62,647 nt of DNA from Treponema sp. (GTDB lineage: Bacteria; Spirochaetota; Spirochaetia; Treponematales; Treponemataceae). Both the position numbers and the translations under genes were made by a program. Below are positions 45,930 to 54,493 of this stretch, piece by piece; position 1 is the first letter of the stretch, and every line of letters begins with the position of its first letter. The DNA lies in assembly GCA_017934745.1 (NCBI GenBank), contig JAGBIY010000042.1:1-62647 (forward strand), written 5' to 3'. The notes below the pieces were generated by a model. The model was not told the origin of the DNA. It did not search any database and saw only the letters and a list, made by a program, of their open reading frames with translations.

Positions 45930-45957
45930 ATTTTATCGGATATGAATCTTTTTTCAA
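45930..45957 (-). promoter_or_regulatory. Promoter of rnz
   Basis: Minus strand TTGAAA (45957-45952), 16 bases, TAAAAT (45935-45930). Seven bases further is the A of the rnz ATG. Confidence 0.5.
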
Positions 45958-45977
45958 ATCCTGCCGAGACATTTCAA

Positions 45978-46856
45978 TCAAGACTTTTTCTTGTCGGCAT
46001 CGTCTTTTTCAGATTCCGGAAGCTCCTTGTCGATGGCGGACTTGTTTCTCATGTACTGGTAGAACGAATAGCCGTTGGCGTTGCAGTTTTCCGCGATTTC
46101 CACCTCACGCACACCGATTCCGAGGCTTTTGAATTTAGAGAACATCTCTTTGTAGAGCGAGTCCTTCTCTTCCTCAAAGTACAACTGGGAAAGATACTCG
46201 TATGCTATGAACTTCTCCCCCGGCACACCGCTCTGCTCCGCCCCCTTCACAGCGTTCTTGTAGCACCTCTCTGCTTTTTTGTTGCTTCCGCCGAAAATTC
46301 CCGGAGCGAAAAAGTACCAGTTCCCCAAGCTCACGTTGCCCTGAGGCATGACCGGATTGATTTTCACGGCGGACTCGTACATCGACTTGACCTTCATTCC
46401 GTAGTGGAACGTCGCGGCTATGGAACGCGTCATGTAGTAGGAAGTGACGTCCCCGCAGACTTGGTAGAGCCATTCGCTTATTTTCCCTTCGTCGCGGCTG
46501 TCGATGCACTTGAAATTGCGCTCCATGAGCGTCCTCATCTTCTCCCTCATTTCCTTCCGGTTCTCGTCCGTCACGGAACGGTCGTATATCTCCATGAAAT
46601 AGAGGCTTTCGAGAATGCACTTTTCCTGCTCGTAGTCCAAAGCGTTGGCCTCAAGCTCCGCCATCGTCGCCTTCTGGATTTCCTCGATGCCTTTCACGGC
46701 CGCATCCACGCTCTCGTCCTTGAGTTTCACGCGCTCCGTCATGAAATCCAAAACCTTCTGCCTGGTGAAGCTGGATATGGAATCGGCGAAAATTCCTCCC
46801 AAAAAACACGACGACAAAAGAAGGCAGCATATCGAAATTTTTGTGGTAGTTCTCAT
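45978..46856 (-). CDS. Exported helical (TPR-like) protein
   Basis: 292 residues. MRTTTKISICCLLLSSCFLGGIFADS is a signal peptide; a lipobox reading (LLSSC) is possible. The rest is helical, with a TPR-like stretch around residues 150-230 (MYESAVKINPVMPQGNVSLG, IFGGSNKKAERCYKNAVKGA, AYEYLSQLYFEEEKDS). This resembles the exported TPR proteins paired with TRAP transporters, but no TRAP genes are near. It ends in a Lys/Asp/Glu tail. Located 54 bases upstream of rnz on the same strand. Confidence 0.72.
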   Translation of the reverse strand: MRTTTKISICCLLLSSCFLGGIFADSISSFTRQKVLDFMTERVKLKDESVDAAVKGIEEIQKATMAELEANALDYEQEKCILESLYFMEIYDRSVTDENRKEMREKMRTLMERNFKCIDSRDEGKISEWLYQVCGDVTSYYMTRSIAATFHYGMKVKSMYESAVKINPVMPQGNVSLGNWYFFAPGIFGGSNKKAERCYKNAVKGAEQSGVPGEKFIAYEYLSQLYFEEEKDSLYKEMFSKFKSLGIGVREVEIAENCNANGYSFYQYMRNKSAIDKELPESEKDDADKKKS

Positions 46857-46956
46857 GTCTTGGATTCTAACGATAATTCCGCTTTTATAAAATCAAAATA
46901 TCATAATAAAACACAAAGCACCGACACATGTTTTCTTAGCTTTCGCGGAAAAAGCA

Positions 46957-46965
46957 TGGTATAAT
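46957..46965 (+). promoter_or_regulatory. Extended -10 promoter of the FHA gene
   Basis: TGGTATAAT: a consensus -10 (46960-46965) with the TG extension. The -35 region (TAGCTT) is poor, as usual for extended -10 promoters. Start expected near 46972. Confidence 0.5.
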
Positions 46966-47019
46966 AAATGTGTTCGCCATTCCGGCTGAATTTTCAACAT
47001 GAAAAAAAAGGAGATTCAA

Positions 47020-47406
47020 ATGAAGATAAAGGGAGCTGTAGATTCGGGATCGAACATCCTCGCGGAGACGATAGACACAGGAAGCGCGCTTGGTCAGAGG
47101 CTTGAGCGGGTGAACGAGAATTCGCAGTCGTCATACCTTCTTTTCGACGAAAGCAAGATGAAGATAACGGAGAGGATGACGGTCGGCCGCGACCCGAAAT
47201 GCAACATCGTCATAGACAACAAACTCGTGAGCCGCCACCACGCCACGATACAGAAAATAAAGGACGACTTCTACATAAAAGACGAAGAGAGCACGAACGG
47301 CACATTCGTCAACGGAACGAGAATCGAGAAGGACAAGTTCATGAAGATAAATCCTGGCGACAAGATAGCGATAGGAACGGAAATCGTCGTCATGGCGAAG
47401 AAATGA
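47020..47406 (+). CDS. FHA-domain protein
   Basis: 128 residues from ATG 47020, placed seven bases after AAGGAGATT; an ATG at 46999 precedes this ribosome site and is unlikely. Forkhead-associated fold at residues ~50-128: MTVGRDPKCNIVIDNKLVSRHHATIQ and ESTNGTFVNGTRI contain the Arg, Ser and Asn that bind phosphothreonine. The N-terminal 45 residues are free of motif. No Ser/Thr kinase is nearby. It lies 29 bases before the diguanylate cyclase gene and may be co-transcribed. Confidence 0.9.
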   Translation: MKIKGAVDSGSNILAETIDTGSALGQRLERVNENSQSSYLLFDESKMKITERMTVGRDPKCNIVIDNKLVSRHHATIQKIKDDFYIKDEESTNGTFVNGTRIEKDKFMKINPGDKIAIGTEIVVMAKK

Positions 47407-47435
47407 AACGTTCCTTGATGGAAGAAAACGCATAG

Positions 47436-49493
47436 ATGAGAAGATTTTTTGCTGCTTTTTTTGTCATTTTTTCGTTCGCATATTCATTCGCCGAACTGAA
47501 AAACGTCAGAGTCGGCTACTACAGGGACAGCCCCCCATTCATGAACGGAAAGTCGGAATCAGACCCTAAAGGCGGATACGCATACGAATATCTGCAATAC
47601 ATAGCGTCCCACACAGGCTGGAAGTACGAGTACGTCTATGGAGAATTCGACGAGCTGTATCAAAAGCTGCTGTCGGGAGAAATAGACATCCTCGGGGACA
47701 TAAGCTACTACAAGGACAGGGAGGGGCTTTTCCACTACCCTGACTATCCGATGGGGACGGAGTCGTACTACCTATACACCAGCACGCCGAAAGCGGACGT
47801 GTACGCATCGGACTTTTCAACGCTCAACGGAAAGACGATATGGATAGGAACGGATTCGTATCAGAAATACGAGCTTGAACGGTGGCTGGGCATACAGAAG
47901 TCGAAAGGCCGCGAAATCGACTTGAAGATAACGGAGATGAACTACGAGGATGTGCATTGGGAGGATTTCGACGCGGGGAAATTCGACATCATGCTCTCGA
48001 TGGATTCCGTCGCGGAACCTCAATGGGAGCCAATCGTCAAACTGAACAGCTCCGACATATACCTGGTCGTAACAAAAAACAGGACAGACTTGCTCGACGA
48101 ACTCAACGAGGCGCTGTCGGAAATCTACATATCGGAGCCGTACTACAACGCGAAACTCTGGGACAAATACTACACGAGCGCCGCCCAGACGAAGAGGCTT
48201 TCCGCTGCGGAAAAGAAATGGTTCGAAGAGAACGGCACCATAAGAATCGCAGTCTTCCGGGACGATTTGCCATTCGCCGGGTACGATGAGAAAAGCGAGG
48301 ACGTTTCGGGGCTTGTGCGCTTTTTCATGGACGAAATGTCCGAGACATTCATGGTGAACCCGAATATCGAATACAAAGTGTTCGACAAATACACGGACGC
48401 GGAAAAAGCCCTGAGCGAACACGAAGTGACTGCCATTTTTCCATACGCGTTCGACCTGGAATTCGCCGAGAAGCACGGATTCATGCTGTCGAAAACTTTC
48501 GCCGTGAACGAATTCGTTTTCGTGTACAAAAATTCGGAATCAATATCGATGGACACGATAGCGGTCGAGGAAGGAAAAAGGGCGCAGCCATACGCCATGA
48601 CTTCCTTCAAAAATTCAAGGAAAGTCGTTTGCGAAGGTATCGACGACTGCCTGAAAAAAATCGCGAAAGGAGAAGTCACCGGCGCGGTTTTCAGCAACTA
48701 CAGACTGAACAGGGCGCTCTTCGGTTCAAGAAAGTACAGCAACATGAAGGTGTTCACGCTTCCGAACCAGTTTCAGCTTTCGATGTGCGTAAACGCCGAG
48801 GACTATCCGTTCATATCGGTGTTCAACAAGCTCCTCAACACGATACCGGCGGAGGACATAGGCGCGAGGACATCCGCGTTCTCGATGGACAGCAAAAAAT
48901 ACACGATAAAGGACTTCATCAACGACTATTTCGCACTGATAGCAACATGCCTGTTCGTGTTCATGGCGGTGCTGCTCGCGCTTTTCGCGACTCTCGACAG
49001 GCTCAAGCTAGCGATAAACTATGATGTCCTCACCCACCTGCAGAACAGGAGAAAACTCACTCCATACATGAAGCAGGCGTTGACAAAGGCAAACACAAAG
49101 GGCGAGCCGTTTTCAATTCTGATTTTCGACCTCGACGACTTCAAGAAAGTGAACGACACATACGGGCACGCTGCGGGCGACGAGATTCTGAAGATGGCAG
49201 CCAACACGATATCGAAGGGCATAAAGCAGAACGACCTTGCGTTCCGCTGGGGCGGCGAGGAATTCCTGGTGCTGATGAAGGCCGAGCGCGAGATAGTCTT
49301 GAAGGCGGCTGAAAGAATCCGCGCCGACATAGAAAAACAGCGGGTGGAATACGGCACGAACAGGATAAAGATAACGGCCACAATCGGCATATCATCATTC
49401 AAGGAAGGCTCGACGCCAGAAAGCATGTTCCTGGAAGCCGATTCGAACTTGTACAAAGGCAAGAACAACGGCAAAAACCAAGTGTCTTACTGA
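47436..49493 (+). CDS. Membrane sensor diguanylate cyclase with two periplasmic binding domains
   Basis: 685 residues. Signal peptide, then two SBP_bac_3 domains: residues ~20-240 (VRVGYYRDSPPFMNGKSESD, FDELYQKLLSGEIDILGDIS) and ~260-490 (GTIRIAVFRDDLPFAGYDEK). A membrane helix (FALIATCLFVFMAVLLALFA) precedes the GGDEF domain: DVLTHLQNRRKL, FDLDDFKKVNDTYGHAAGDE and the active-site GGEEF. The inhibitory site five residues before it reads KQND rather than RxxD. So it likely makes c-di-GMP in response to a small ligand such as an amino acid. Start lacks a strong ribosome site. Confidence 0.92.
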   Translation: MRRFFAAFFVIFSFAYSFAELKNVRVGYYRDSPPFMNGKSESDPKGGYAYEYLQYIASHTGWKYEYVYGEFDELYQKLLSGEIDILGDISYYKDREGLFHYPDYPMGTESYYLYTSTPKADVYASDFSTLNGKTIWIGTDSYQKYELERWLGIQKSKGREIDLKITEMNYEDVHWEDFDAGKFDIMLSMDSVAEPQWEPIVKLNSSDIYLVVTKNRTDLLDELNEALSEIYISEPYYNAKLWDKYYTSAAQTKRLSAAEKKWFEENGTIRIAVFRDDLPFAGYDEKSEDVSGLVRFFMDEMSETFMVNPNIEYKVFDKYTDAEKALSEHEVTAIFPYAFDLEFAEKHGFMLSKTFAVNEFVFVYKNSESISMDTIAVEEGKRAQPYAMTSFKNSRKVVCEGIDDCLKKIAKGEVTGAVFSNYRLNRALFGSRKYSNMKVFTLPNQFQLSMCVNAEDYPFISVFNKLLNTIPAEDIGARTSAFSMDSKKYTIKDFINDYFALIATCLFVFMAVLLALFATLDRLKLAINYDVLTHLQNRRKLTPYMKQALTKANTKGEPFSILIFDLDDFKKVNDTYGHAAGDEILKMAANTISKGIKQNDLAFRWGGEEFLVLMKAEREIVLKAAERIRADIEKQRVEYGTNRIKITATIGISSFKEGSTPESMFLEADSNLYKGKNNGKNQVSY

Positions 49494-49511
49494 CGGCGGG
49501 CCTTCAAAGAA

Positions 49512-50633
49512 TCATATCTCCATGTTCATCGCGGCTCGGACTTCCTTCAAAGTCTTCTCCGCAATCGCACGGGCTTTCTCCGCGCCAGAAAGGAGCACGC
49601 TCCTGATGTAGTCAGTCTCCTTCTCAAGCTCAGCCCTTCTCTGGCGGAGTGGCCTAAGCTCTTCGTTGATGGCTTCGGTGAGCGTTTTCTTGAGCATTCC
49701 GCCTCCGCCCTCTCCGATTCTCTCGGCGATTGCCTCCGGCTCCTCTTTCGTGCAGAGCGAAATCAGGCGCAGAAGGTTCGCGACCTCCGGACGGTTCACC
49801 GGGTCGTATGTTATGACGCGCTCGGTGTCGGTCTTCGCCTTCTTGATGAGCTTCGCGGTCTCGTCCTCTGTGGCGGAGAGCATGATCGCGTTTCCGAGGG
49901 ATTTCGACATCTTCTTTCCGCCGTCCAGTCCAAGAATCATCGGAGTCTTTGAAAGGAGCGCATTCGGAATCGGGAAGATAGGCTCCCTGTTCTTGCAGAA
50001 TTTCTTGTTGAATCTCCTTGCGATGTTCGCGGTCATCTCCAGATGCGGAAGCTGGTCCTTTCCGACAGGGACGACGTTTCCCTTGCAGAAGAGGATGTCG
50101 CAGGCCTGATGGACAGGATACGTGTACATTCCGGCGTTGACGACGGAAAGCTCCGACTTCTGAATCTCGTCCTTCACAGTCGGATTCCTTGAAAGCTCCG
50201 AATTCGTCACGAGAGTGAGGAACGGAATCATGAGCTGGTTCGCCTCCGGCACATACGAATGGGGATAAATCGCCACGTCGTCGCCGGGCTTTATTCCGGC
50301 GGCGAGATAATCGATTACAAGCTCCTTTGTGTTCTGCGAGATTTTGTCGAAAGCGTCGTGGTCGGTGAGGACCTGGTAGTCCGCTATCAAAATCATCGTC
50401 GGCACTCCGAGATTCTGCAAACGCACGCGGTTCTGGAGGCTTCCGAAGTAGTGCCCGATATGGAGGCGGCCAGTCGGTCTGTCTCCCGTGAGCACCCTGT
50501 ATTTTTTCGGGTTCACGAGGATGTCCTCCTCGATTTTCTTGGACCGCTCCACGGCCGCGAGGAAAGAAGCGTTCTCCTCGTTTTTGTCCGACATTTCAAT
50601 GCCTGACGTTTCGTTTTTTGTTTCTTCTGACAT
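49512..50633 (-). CDS. trpS: Tryptophanyl-tRNA synthetase
   Basis: 373 residues from ATG 50633-50631, seven bases after TTGGAG; longer in-frame readings through the folC promoter are rejected. Class I motifs: GDRPTGRLHIGHYFGSLQNR (HIGH) and GGKKMSKSLGNAI (KMSKS). The N-terminal ~35 residues (SEETKNETSGIEMSDKNEEN) form an acidic extension absent in E. coli TrpS. Divergent from folC. Confidence 0.96.
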   Translation of the reverse strand: MSEETKNETSGIEMSDKNEENASFLAAVERSKKIEEDILVNPKKYRVLTGDRPTGRLHIGHYFGSLQNRVRLQNLGVPTMILIADYQVLTDHDAFDKISQNTKELVIDYLAAGIKPGDDVAIYPHSYVPEANQLMIPFLTLVTNSELSRNPTVKDEIQKSELSVVNAGMYTYPVHQACDILFCKGNVVPVGKDQLPHLEMTANIARRFNKKFCKNREPIFPIPNALLSKTPMILGLDGGKKMSKSLGNAIMLSATEDETAKLIKKAKTDTERVITYDPVNRPEVANLLRLISLCTKEEPEAIAERIGEGGGGMLKKTLTEAINEELRPLRQRRAELEKETDYIRSVLLSGAEKARAIAEKTLKEVRAAMNMEI

Positions 50634-50737
50634 TTTTTTCTCCAAAAGTTCCTGTCGAATTTTCCATACGGCCGAATCCATAGAAATAAGTCCAGCCGAA
50701 CAGCTCCATTCTAAACGAAAATTTATTGATTTTGAAT

Positions 50738-50743
50738 TATAAT
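50738..50743 (+). promoter_or_regulatory. -10 box of folC
   Basis: TATAAT, eight bases before the folC ATG (50751). The -35 region at 17-base spacing (ACGAAA) is weak. Predicted start at 50750. Confidence 0.4.
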
Positions 50744-50750
50744 TGCGCAC

Positions 50751-52085
50751 ATGTATCAGACATCTCAAAAATTGCAAAATTGGCTCGACAAATACCTGAA
50801 TTTTGAAAAGCTTCCACAGAAGAACATATTCTGGCTCGACACGATGGAATATTTCTGCGAACAGTTCAACCACCCGGAAATCTTCGCGCCCGCAATCCAC
50901 GTCGCAGGCTCAAAGGGCAAAGGCTCGGTCTCGGCGATGATTTCGTCCATAATCGACGCGACGGGAAAGAATGTCGGACTGTACACGTCCCCCCACATCC
51001 TGGACTTTTTCGAGAGGATAGCCTCCCCACACCGTTTTTTCGACGAGAGCGTCTACAGGAAAGCGGCGGACGACATGATTTCAAAAATCGAAAGCCTTGA
51101 TCCGAACGAGCTTCCTGGCAAAAGGCCGATAACGTGGTTCGAGCTTGTCACACTTTACGGAATGCTATGCTTCCGGGAGGAGAAAGTCGACTACGCGGTC
51201 TACGAGGTGGGACTTGGAGGCAGGCTCGACGCTACGAACGTCATAACCCCGAAAGTCTCCGTCATAACCCCGATTGAACTTGAACACACGGAATTCCTCG
51301 GCGACACGGTCGAAAAAATCGCGTACGAGAAAGGCGGCATCATAAAGAAGAACGTCCCGGTCGTAATCGCGCGCCAACAGGAGACTGTGAAGGACGTTTT
51401 CAGGAAAATCGCCGCCGAAAAATCCGCGGACATAAAATTCGTCGATGAGGTCGTCGACAGAATCGAATGCGGATACGAAAACGGATACATGAAAGTCGAA
51501 ATCGAATCGAAACTCTTCAAACGCCCAATCCAGACGAAGATGAAGCTGCTCGGAGAAGTCCAGGCGCAGAATGCGGCGTTGGCGGCAATAGCGGTAAAGA
51601 CAGCGATGCCAAAGATAAAAGAGCGCGACATAGAGATAGGACTGGCGGCCGCTTTCCTTCCAGGCAGGTTCGAGACAGTGAATCTGGAACGGACGTTCGC
51701 TCTCCAGACGATGATTCTCGACAGCGCGCACACATACAACTCGGAGAAGTACACGATGGACACGTTCGAAAAGCTGTACGGGGGCAAAAAGGACGCGACG
51801 CTCCTGTTCGGCTGCGCCGCGGATAAAAACGTGGAGAAAATCGCGCCGCTCTTCAAGAACCACTTCTCCGACATTTTCTTGACGAAACCCGGAAACATAA
51901 AGGCTTCCGATTTGAAGGCGATGGAAAAAGCGTTCAGGGACGCGGGACTTTCGTTCGAGTCGGACGAGGATTTCGAGAAAATCATCCGAGCGGCCGTAAA
52001 AAAAGCGGCTCTCAAGAAATCGCCGCTTTTGATAACTGGTTCGTTCTATCTAGTTTCGGAAGTGAAAAAGCTCCTGAATGTCTGA
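50751..52085 (+). CDS. folC: Folylpolyglutamate / dihydrofolate synthase
   Basis: 444 residues. Mur-ligase family enzyme adding glutamate to folates. Motifs: HVAGSKGKGSVSAMISSI (P-loop), LYTSPHILDFFERI, YEVGLGGRLDATNVI and ITPIELEHTEFLGDT; in the C-terminal domain ILDSAHTYNSEKY, where the normal DGAHN reads DSAHT. No Shine-Dalgarno. Divergent from trpS, convergent with alr. Confidence 0.93.
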   Translation: MYQTSQKLQNWLDKYLNFEKLPQKNIFWLDTMEYFCEQFNHPEIFAPAIHVAGSKGKGSVSAMISSIIDATGKNVGLYTSPHILDFFERIASPHRFFDESVYRKAADDMISKIESLDPNELPGKRPITWFELVTLYGMLCFREEKVDYAVYEVGLGGRLDATNVITPKVSVITPIELEHTEFLGDTVEKIAYEKGGIIKKNVPVVIARQQETVKDVFRKIAAEKSADIKFVDEVVDRIECGYENGYMKVEIESKLFKRPIQTKMKLLGEVQAQNAALAAIAVKTAMPKIKERDIEIGLAAAFLPGRFETVNLERTFALQTMILDSAHTYNSEKYTMDTFEKLYGGKKDATLLFGCAADKNVEKIAPLFKNHFSDIFLTKPGNIKASDLKAMEKAFRDAGLSFESDEDFEKIIRAAVKKAALKKSPLLITGSFYLVSEVKKLLNV

Positions 52086-52097
52086 CAGGCAGACGGT

Positions 52098-53216
52098 TCA
52101 GACGAAAATGCGCTCGACCCGCTTTGAAATCTGGCACGTTATCTCATAGGGAATCGTGTCTGTCATCAACGCGAGGTCGTCCGCCGTCTGCAGCGCTCCG
52201 CTCTCCTTTGGTCCGAAAACCACAACCTCGTCCCAGCGCTTCACTTTCGTGTCCGCCCCCAAATCAACCATGCACTGGTCCATGCAGATTCGTCCGCGGA
52301 TTGGATATTTTTTTCCGTTTATCGCGACCGAAATGTTCCCCGCGAACCTTCTGAAAAGTCCGTCGTCGTATCCAATCGGCAGGACGCCTATCTTCGTGTC
52401 GGAAGGCGCAGTCCATGTCCTGCCGTAGGAAACCGACTTCCCTTTTGAAAAATCCCGAATCGAGACGACTTTCGTGGAAAGCGACATGACAGGCTTCAGA
52501 TCGTCGCCGCGCAAATCGCCCGGATAGTATCCGTAGACGATGATTCCCGGACGGCACATGTCCAAGTGTGTCTCGGGTCTGTTCAGCGTCAGCGCGGAAT
52601 TCGCGCAGTGCCGTATGCCGGGATTTATCCCCGCGTTCCTGACCGACTCCGTGGCGTACAAGAAATTGTCGAACTGCCAGTTCGTGTAGTCGACATCCTC
52701 CTTCTCATACGAATCTGCCGTGGCAAAATGGGTGCACATTCCTCCGAGAGAGAGGTGCCCGGAAGACACTATCGTCTTCGCGAGGGAGACGGCATCGTCG
52801 GGAAGGCACCCGATTCTTCCCATCCCCGTGTCGACAGCGAGATGGACTGGATAACGGGACTTCCCTGCTTTCGCGACGGCCTTTTCGACGCAGCCTATGT
52901 ATTCCTCATCGTAGACGAGCGGAGTTATGTCGAATTTCACCAAATCGTCCATCTCGGACAAATCGCAGAGGCTCAAAAGCAGAATCGGGACGGAAATGCC
53001 GCTTTCACGAAGCTCGACTCCCTCGCTAACGCGGGCGACAGCAAGGAAATCGACACCGCAGTCGACAGCCTCCCTCGCGCATCGGACAGCTCCGTGGCCA
53101 TACGCGTCCGCTTTCACGGCGACGCACATCTTGGAATCGGGACTCATCCGGGAACGGATGAACTTCAAATTGTGGCGGAGATTTTCTATGTATATTTTGG
53201 CGATAGTAGGTTTCAT
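52098..53216 (-). CDS. alr: Alanine racemase
   Basis: 372 residues. PLP enzyme making D-Ala for peptidoglycan. PLP Lys in MCVAVKADAYGHGAVRCA, DTGMGRIG, and the second catalytic Tyr region KSVSYGRTWTA; PIRGRICMDQCMVDL closes the C-terminal barrel. No Shine-Dalgarno; promoter at 53225-53253 puts the start ~2 bases before the ATG. Its 3' end nearly touches folC (12 bases), convergent. Confidence 0.96.
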   Translation of the reverse strand: MKPTIAKIYIENLRHNLKFIRSRMSPDSKMCVAVKADAYGHGAVRCAREAVDCGVDFLAVARVSEGVELRESGISVPILLLSLCDLSEMDDLVKFDITPLVYDEEYIGCVEKAVAKAGKSRYPVHLAVDTGMGRIGCLPDDAVSLAKTIVSSGHLSLGGMCTHFATADSYEKEDVDYTNWQFDNFLYATESVRNAGINPGIRHCANSALTLNRPETHLDMCRPGIIVYGYYPGDLRGDDLKPVMSLSTKVVSIRDFSKGKSVSYGRTWTAPSDTKIGVLPIGYDDGLFRRFAGNISVAINGKKYPIRGRICMDQCMVDLGADTKVKRWDEVVVFGPKESGALQTADDLALMTDTIPYEITCQISKRVERIFV

Positions 53217-53224
53217 GGAAAAGG

Positions 53225-53253
53225 ATTTTAGGACAATGAATTCATTTGTTCAA
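53225..53253 (-). promoter_or_regulatory. Promoter of alr
   Basis: Minus strand TTGAAC (53253-53248), 17 bases, TAAAAT (53230-53225), then eight bases to the ATG. Confidence 0.5.
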
Positions 53254-53303
53254 CAGACGCCGAAAAACAACAGGCATGTTCGGCAACTTCGTTTTCAAAA
53301 ATG

Positions 53304-53332
53304 TTGTGAAACAAATTGATAATTTATATAAT
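53304..53332 (+). promoter_or_regulatory. Promoter of the 53370 lipoprotein
   Basis: TTGTGA (53304-53309), 17 bases, TATAAT (53327-53332). Leader of ~31 bases with an AAGGAAAA ribosome site. Confidence 0.6.
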
Positions 53333-53369
53333 TTGATGATTCCACACCCCTAGAAATCAAGGAAAACCT

Positions 53370-54443
53370 ATGAAACTCACCAATCAAATCTCAAAAATAC
53401 TCGTCACAACGGCCTGCGCCATTTCGTTCTCATGCGCGACGACAAGCGTAAGCGATGCCGATTCGTCGCAGAAAGCTGAAAACACTGCGGTGGAAAGCGG
53501 AACAGAGTCGCCGTCGACGACAGCAACGAACGAACAGAAGGAATCCGCCGAGCAGACAAGCGCGGCCGATGAAGCCGAGTCGGCGGAGAAGAATTCCAGC
53601 TACAAAGTTTTCCTTGAAAAGACAGACGGCCTCGCGCTCGAAGTAACGGAAGTCCCGAAGGAGACGACAAAACTCAAGCCTTTCCTCACTCCGTATGCGG
53701 TGAGAATCACAAAGAACGCGAACGGCATCCCCCTCTCGGAAGTCAAAATCGACGCCACATACCCATCGTCGCGGAACATCGAGACGGGAGAGATAGTATA
53801 CGCTACCGAAACAATCCAAATCGACGCGAAGACAGAGACGGAAGGCACGATAGACTTCATGCCCCCCACTCCGCAGATTTCAGTCAACGGAAAGGTGACT
53901 TTCAGCCCGCACTTCGACAAGGACACGCGCGATTTCGAGAAGATTTCAGAGGAAGCGGAGAAGCATTCGGCGACAGCGGAATTCAAAGTGAGGACGAATT
54001 TGAAAAGCGCGGGCGGCGTAGTCTCGATTCTCGACCTGGACAAAGACGGCAAGGCGCAGAAAAGCGGGAACCTGAAATCGTCGTCGTCGCTCCTCATGAA
54101 AATATACGGAGCCGGATTCAGGAACGTCGGAAACGATGACTTCTCAAAGGAAATAGCGGAGGGAGACGAGGAAAAGCTCTACAAGACTGCATTGGCGAAA
54201 TACAAAGACGCGTCGTTCACGTTCCTGATTTACGGAGTGTACAAATACGACGCGGAAACCGTTTCCGAGAACCCGACGGATGTGAATCTGCTCGGAGAAG
54301 TCAGCTGTCTGAACCTCAAAGCAGGAGCGGACGCCGACAAAGTGCTTTTCAGGTCGACACAAAAAGCGTCCGGGAAGAATTTGACCGAGGCAATCGAGGC
54401 ACTCTCGAAGAAGCTTTCGGAGGACATCATCTACGGAATGTGA
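53370..54443 (+). CDS. Lipoprotein of unknown function
   Basis: 357 residues. Signal MKLTNQISKILVTTACAIS ends in FSCATT, a slightly unusual lipobox (ISFSC). Residues 27-75 are Ser/Glu/Ala/Thr-rich and likely extended. Then a beta-rich region (VTEVPKETTKLKPFLTPYAVRI; GTIDFMPPTPQISVNGKVTF) and, from about residue 225, a second domain (SSSSLLMKIYGAGFRNVGND; SFTFLIYGVYKYDAETV). No motif recognised. Exported; monocistronic between alr and thrC. Confidence 0.72.
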   Translation: MKLTNQISKILVTTACAISFSCATTSVSDADSSQKAENTAVESGTESPSTTATNEQKESAEQTSAADEAESAEKNSSYKVFLEKTDGLALEVTEVPKETTKLKPFLTPYAVRITKNANGIPLSEVKIDATYPSSRNIETGEIVYATETIQIDAKTETEGTIDFMPPTPQISVNGKVTFSPHFDKDTRDFEKISEEAEKHSATAEFKVRTNLKSAGGVVSILDLDKDGKAQKSGNLKSSSSLLMKIYGAGFRNVGNDDFSKEIAEGDEEKLYKTALAKYKDASFTFLIYGVYKYDAETVSENPTDVNLLGEVSCLNLKAGADADKVLFRSTQKASGKNLTEAIEALSKKLSEDIIYGM

Positions 54444-54493
54444 TTCCATAATTCCATAAAAAGTTAATTCATAAAAACATAAAGGAAATAGAA

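Noticed and set aside
45723..46964. 413-codon plus-strand frame across rnz and the exported TPR-like gene
   Set aside because: It covers two real minus-strand genes and their promoter; no recognisable protein features.
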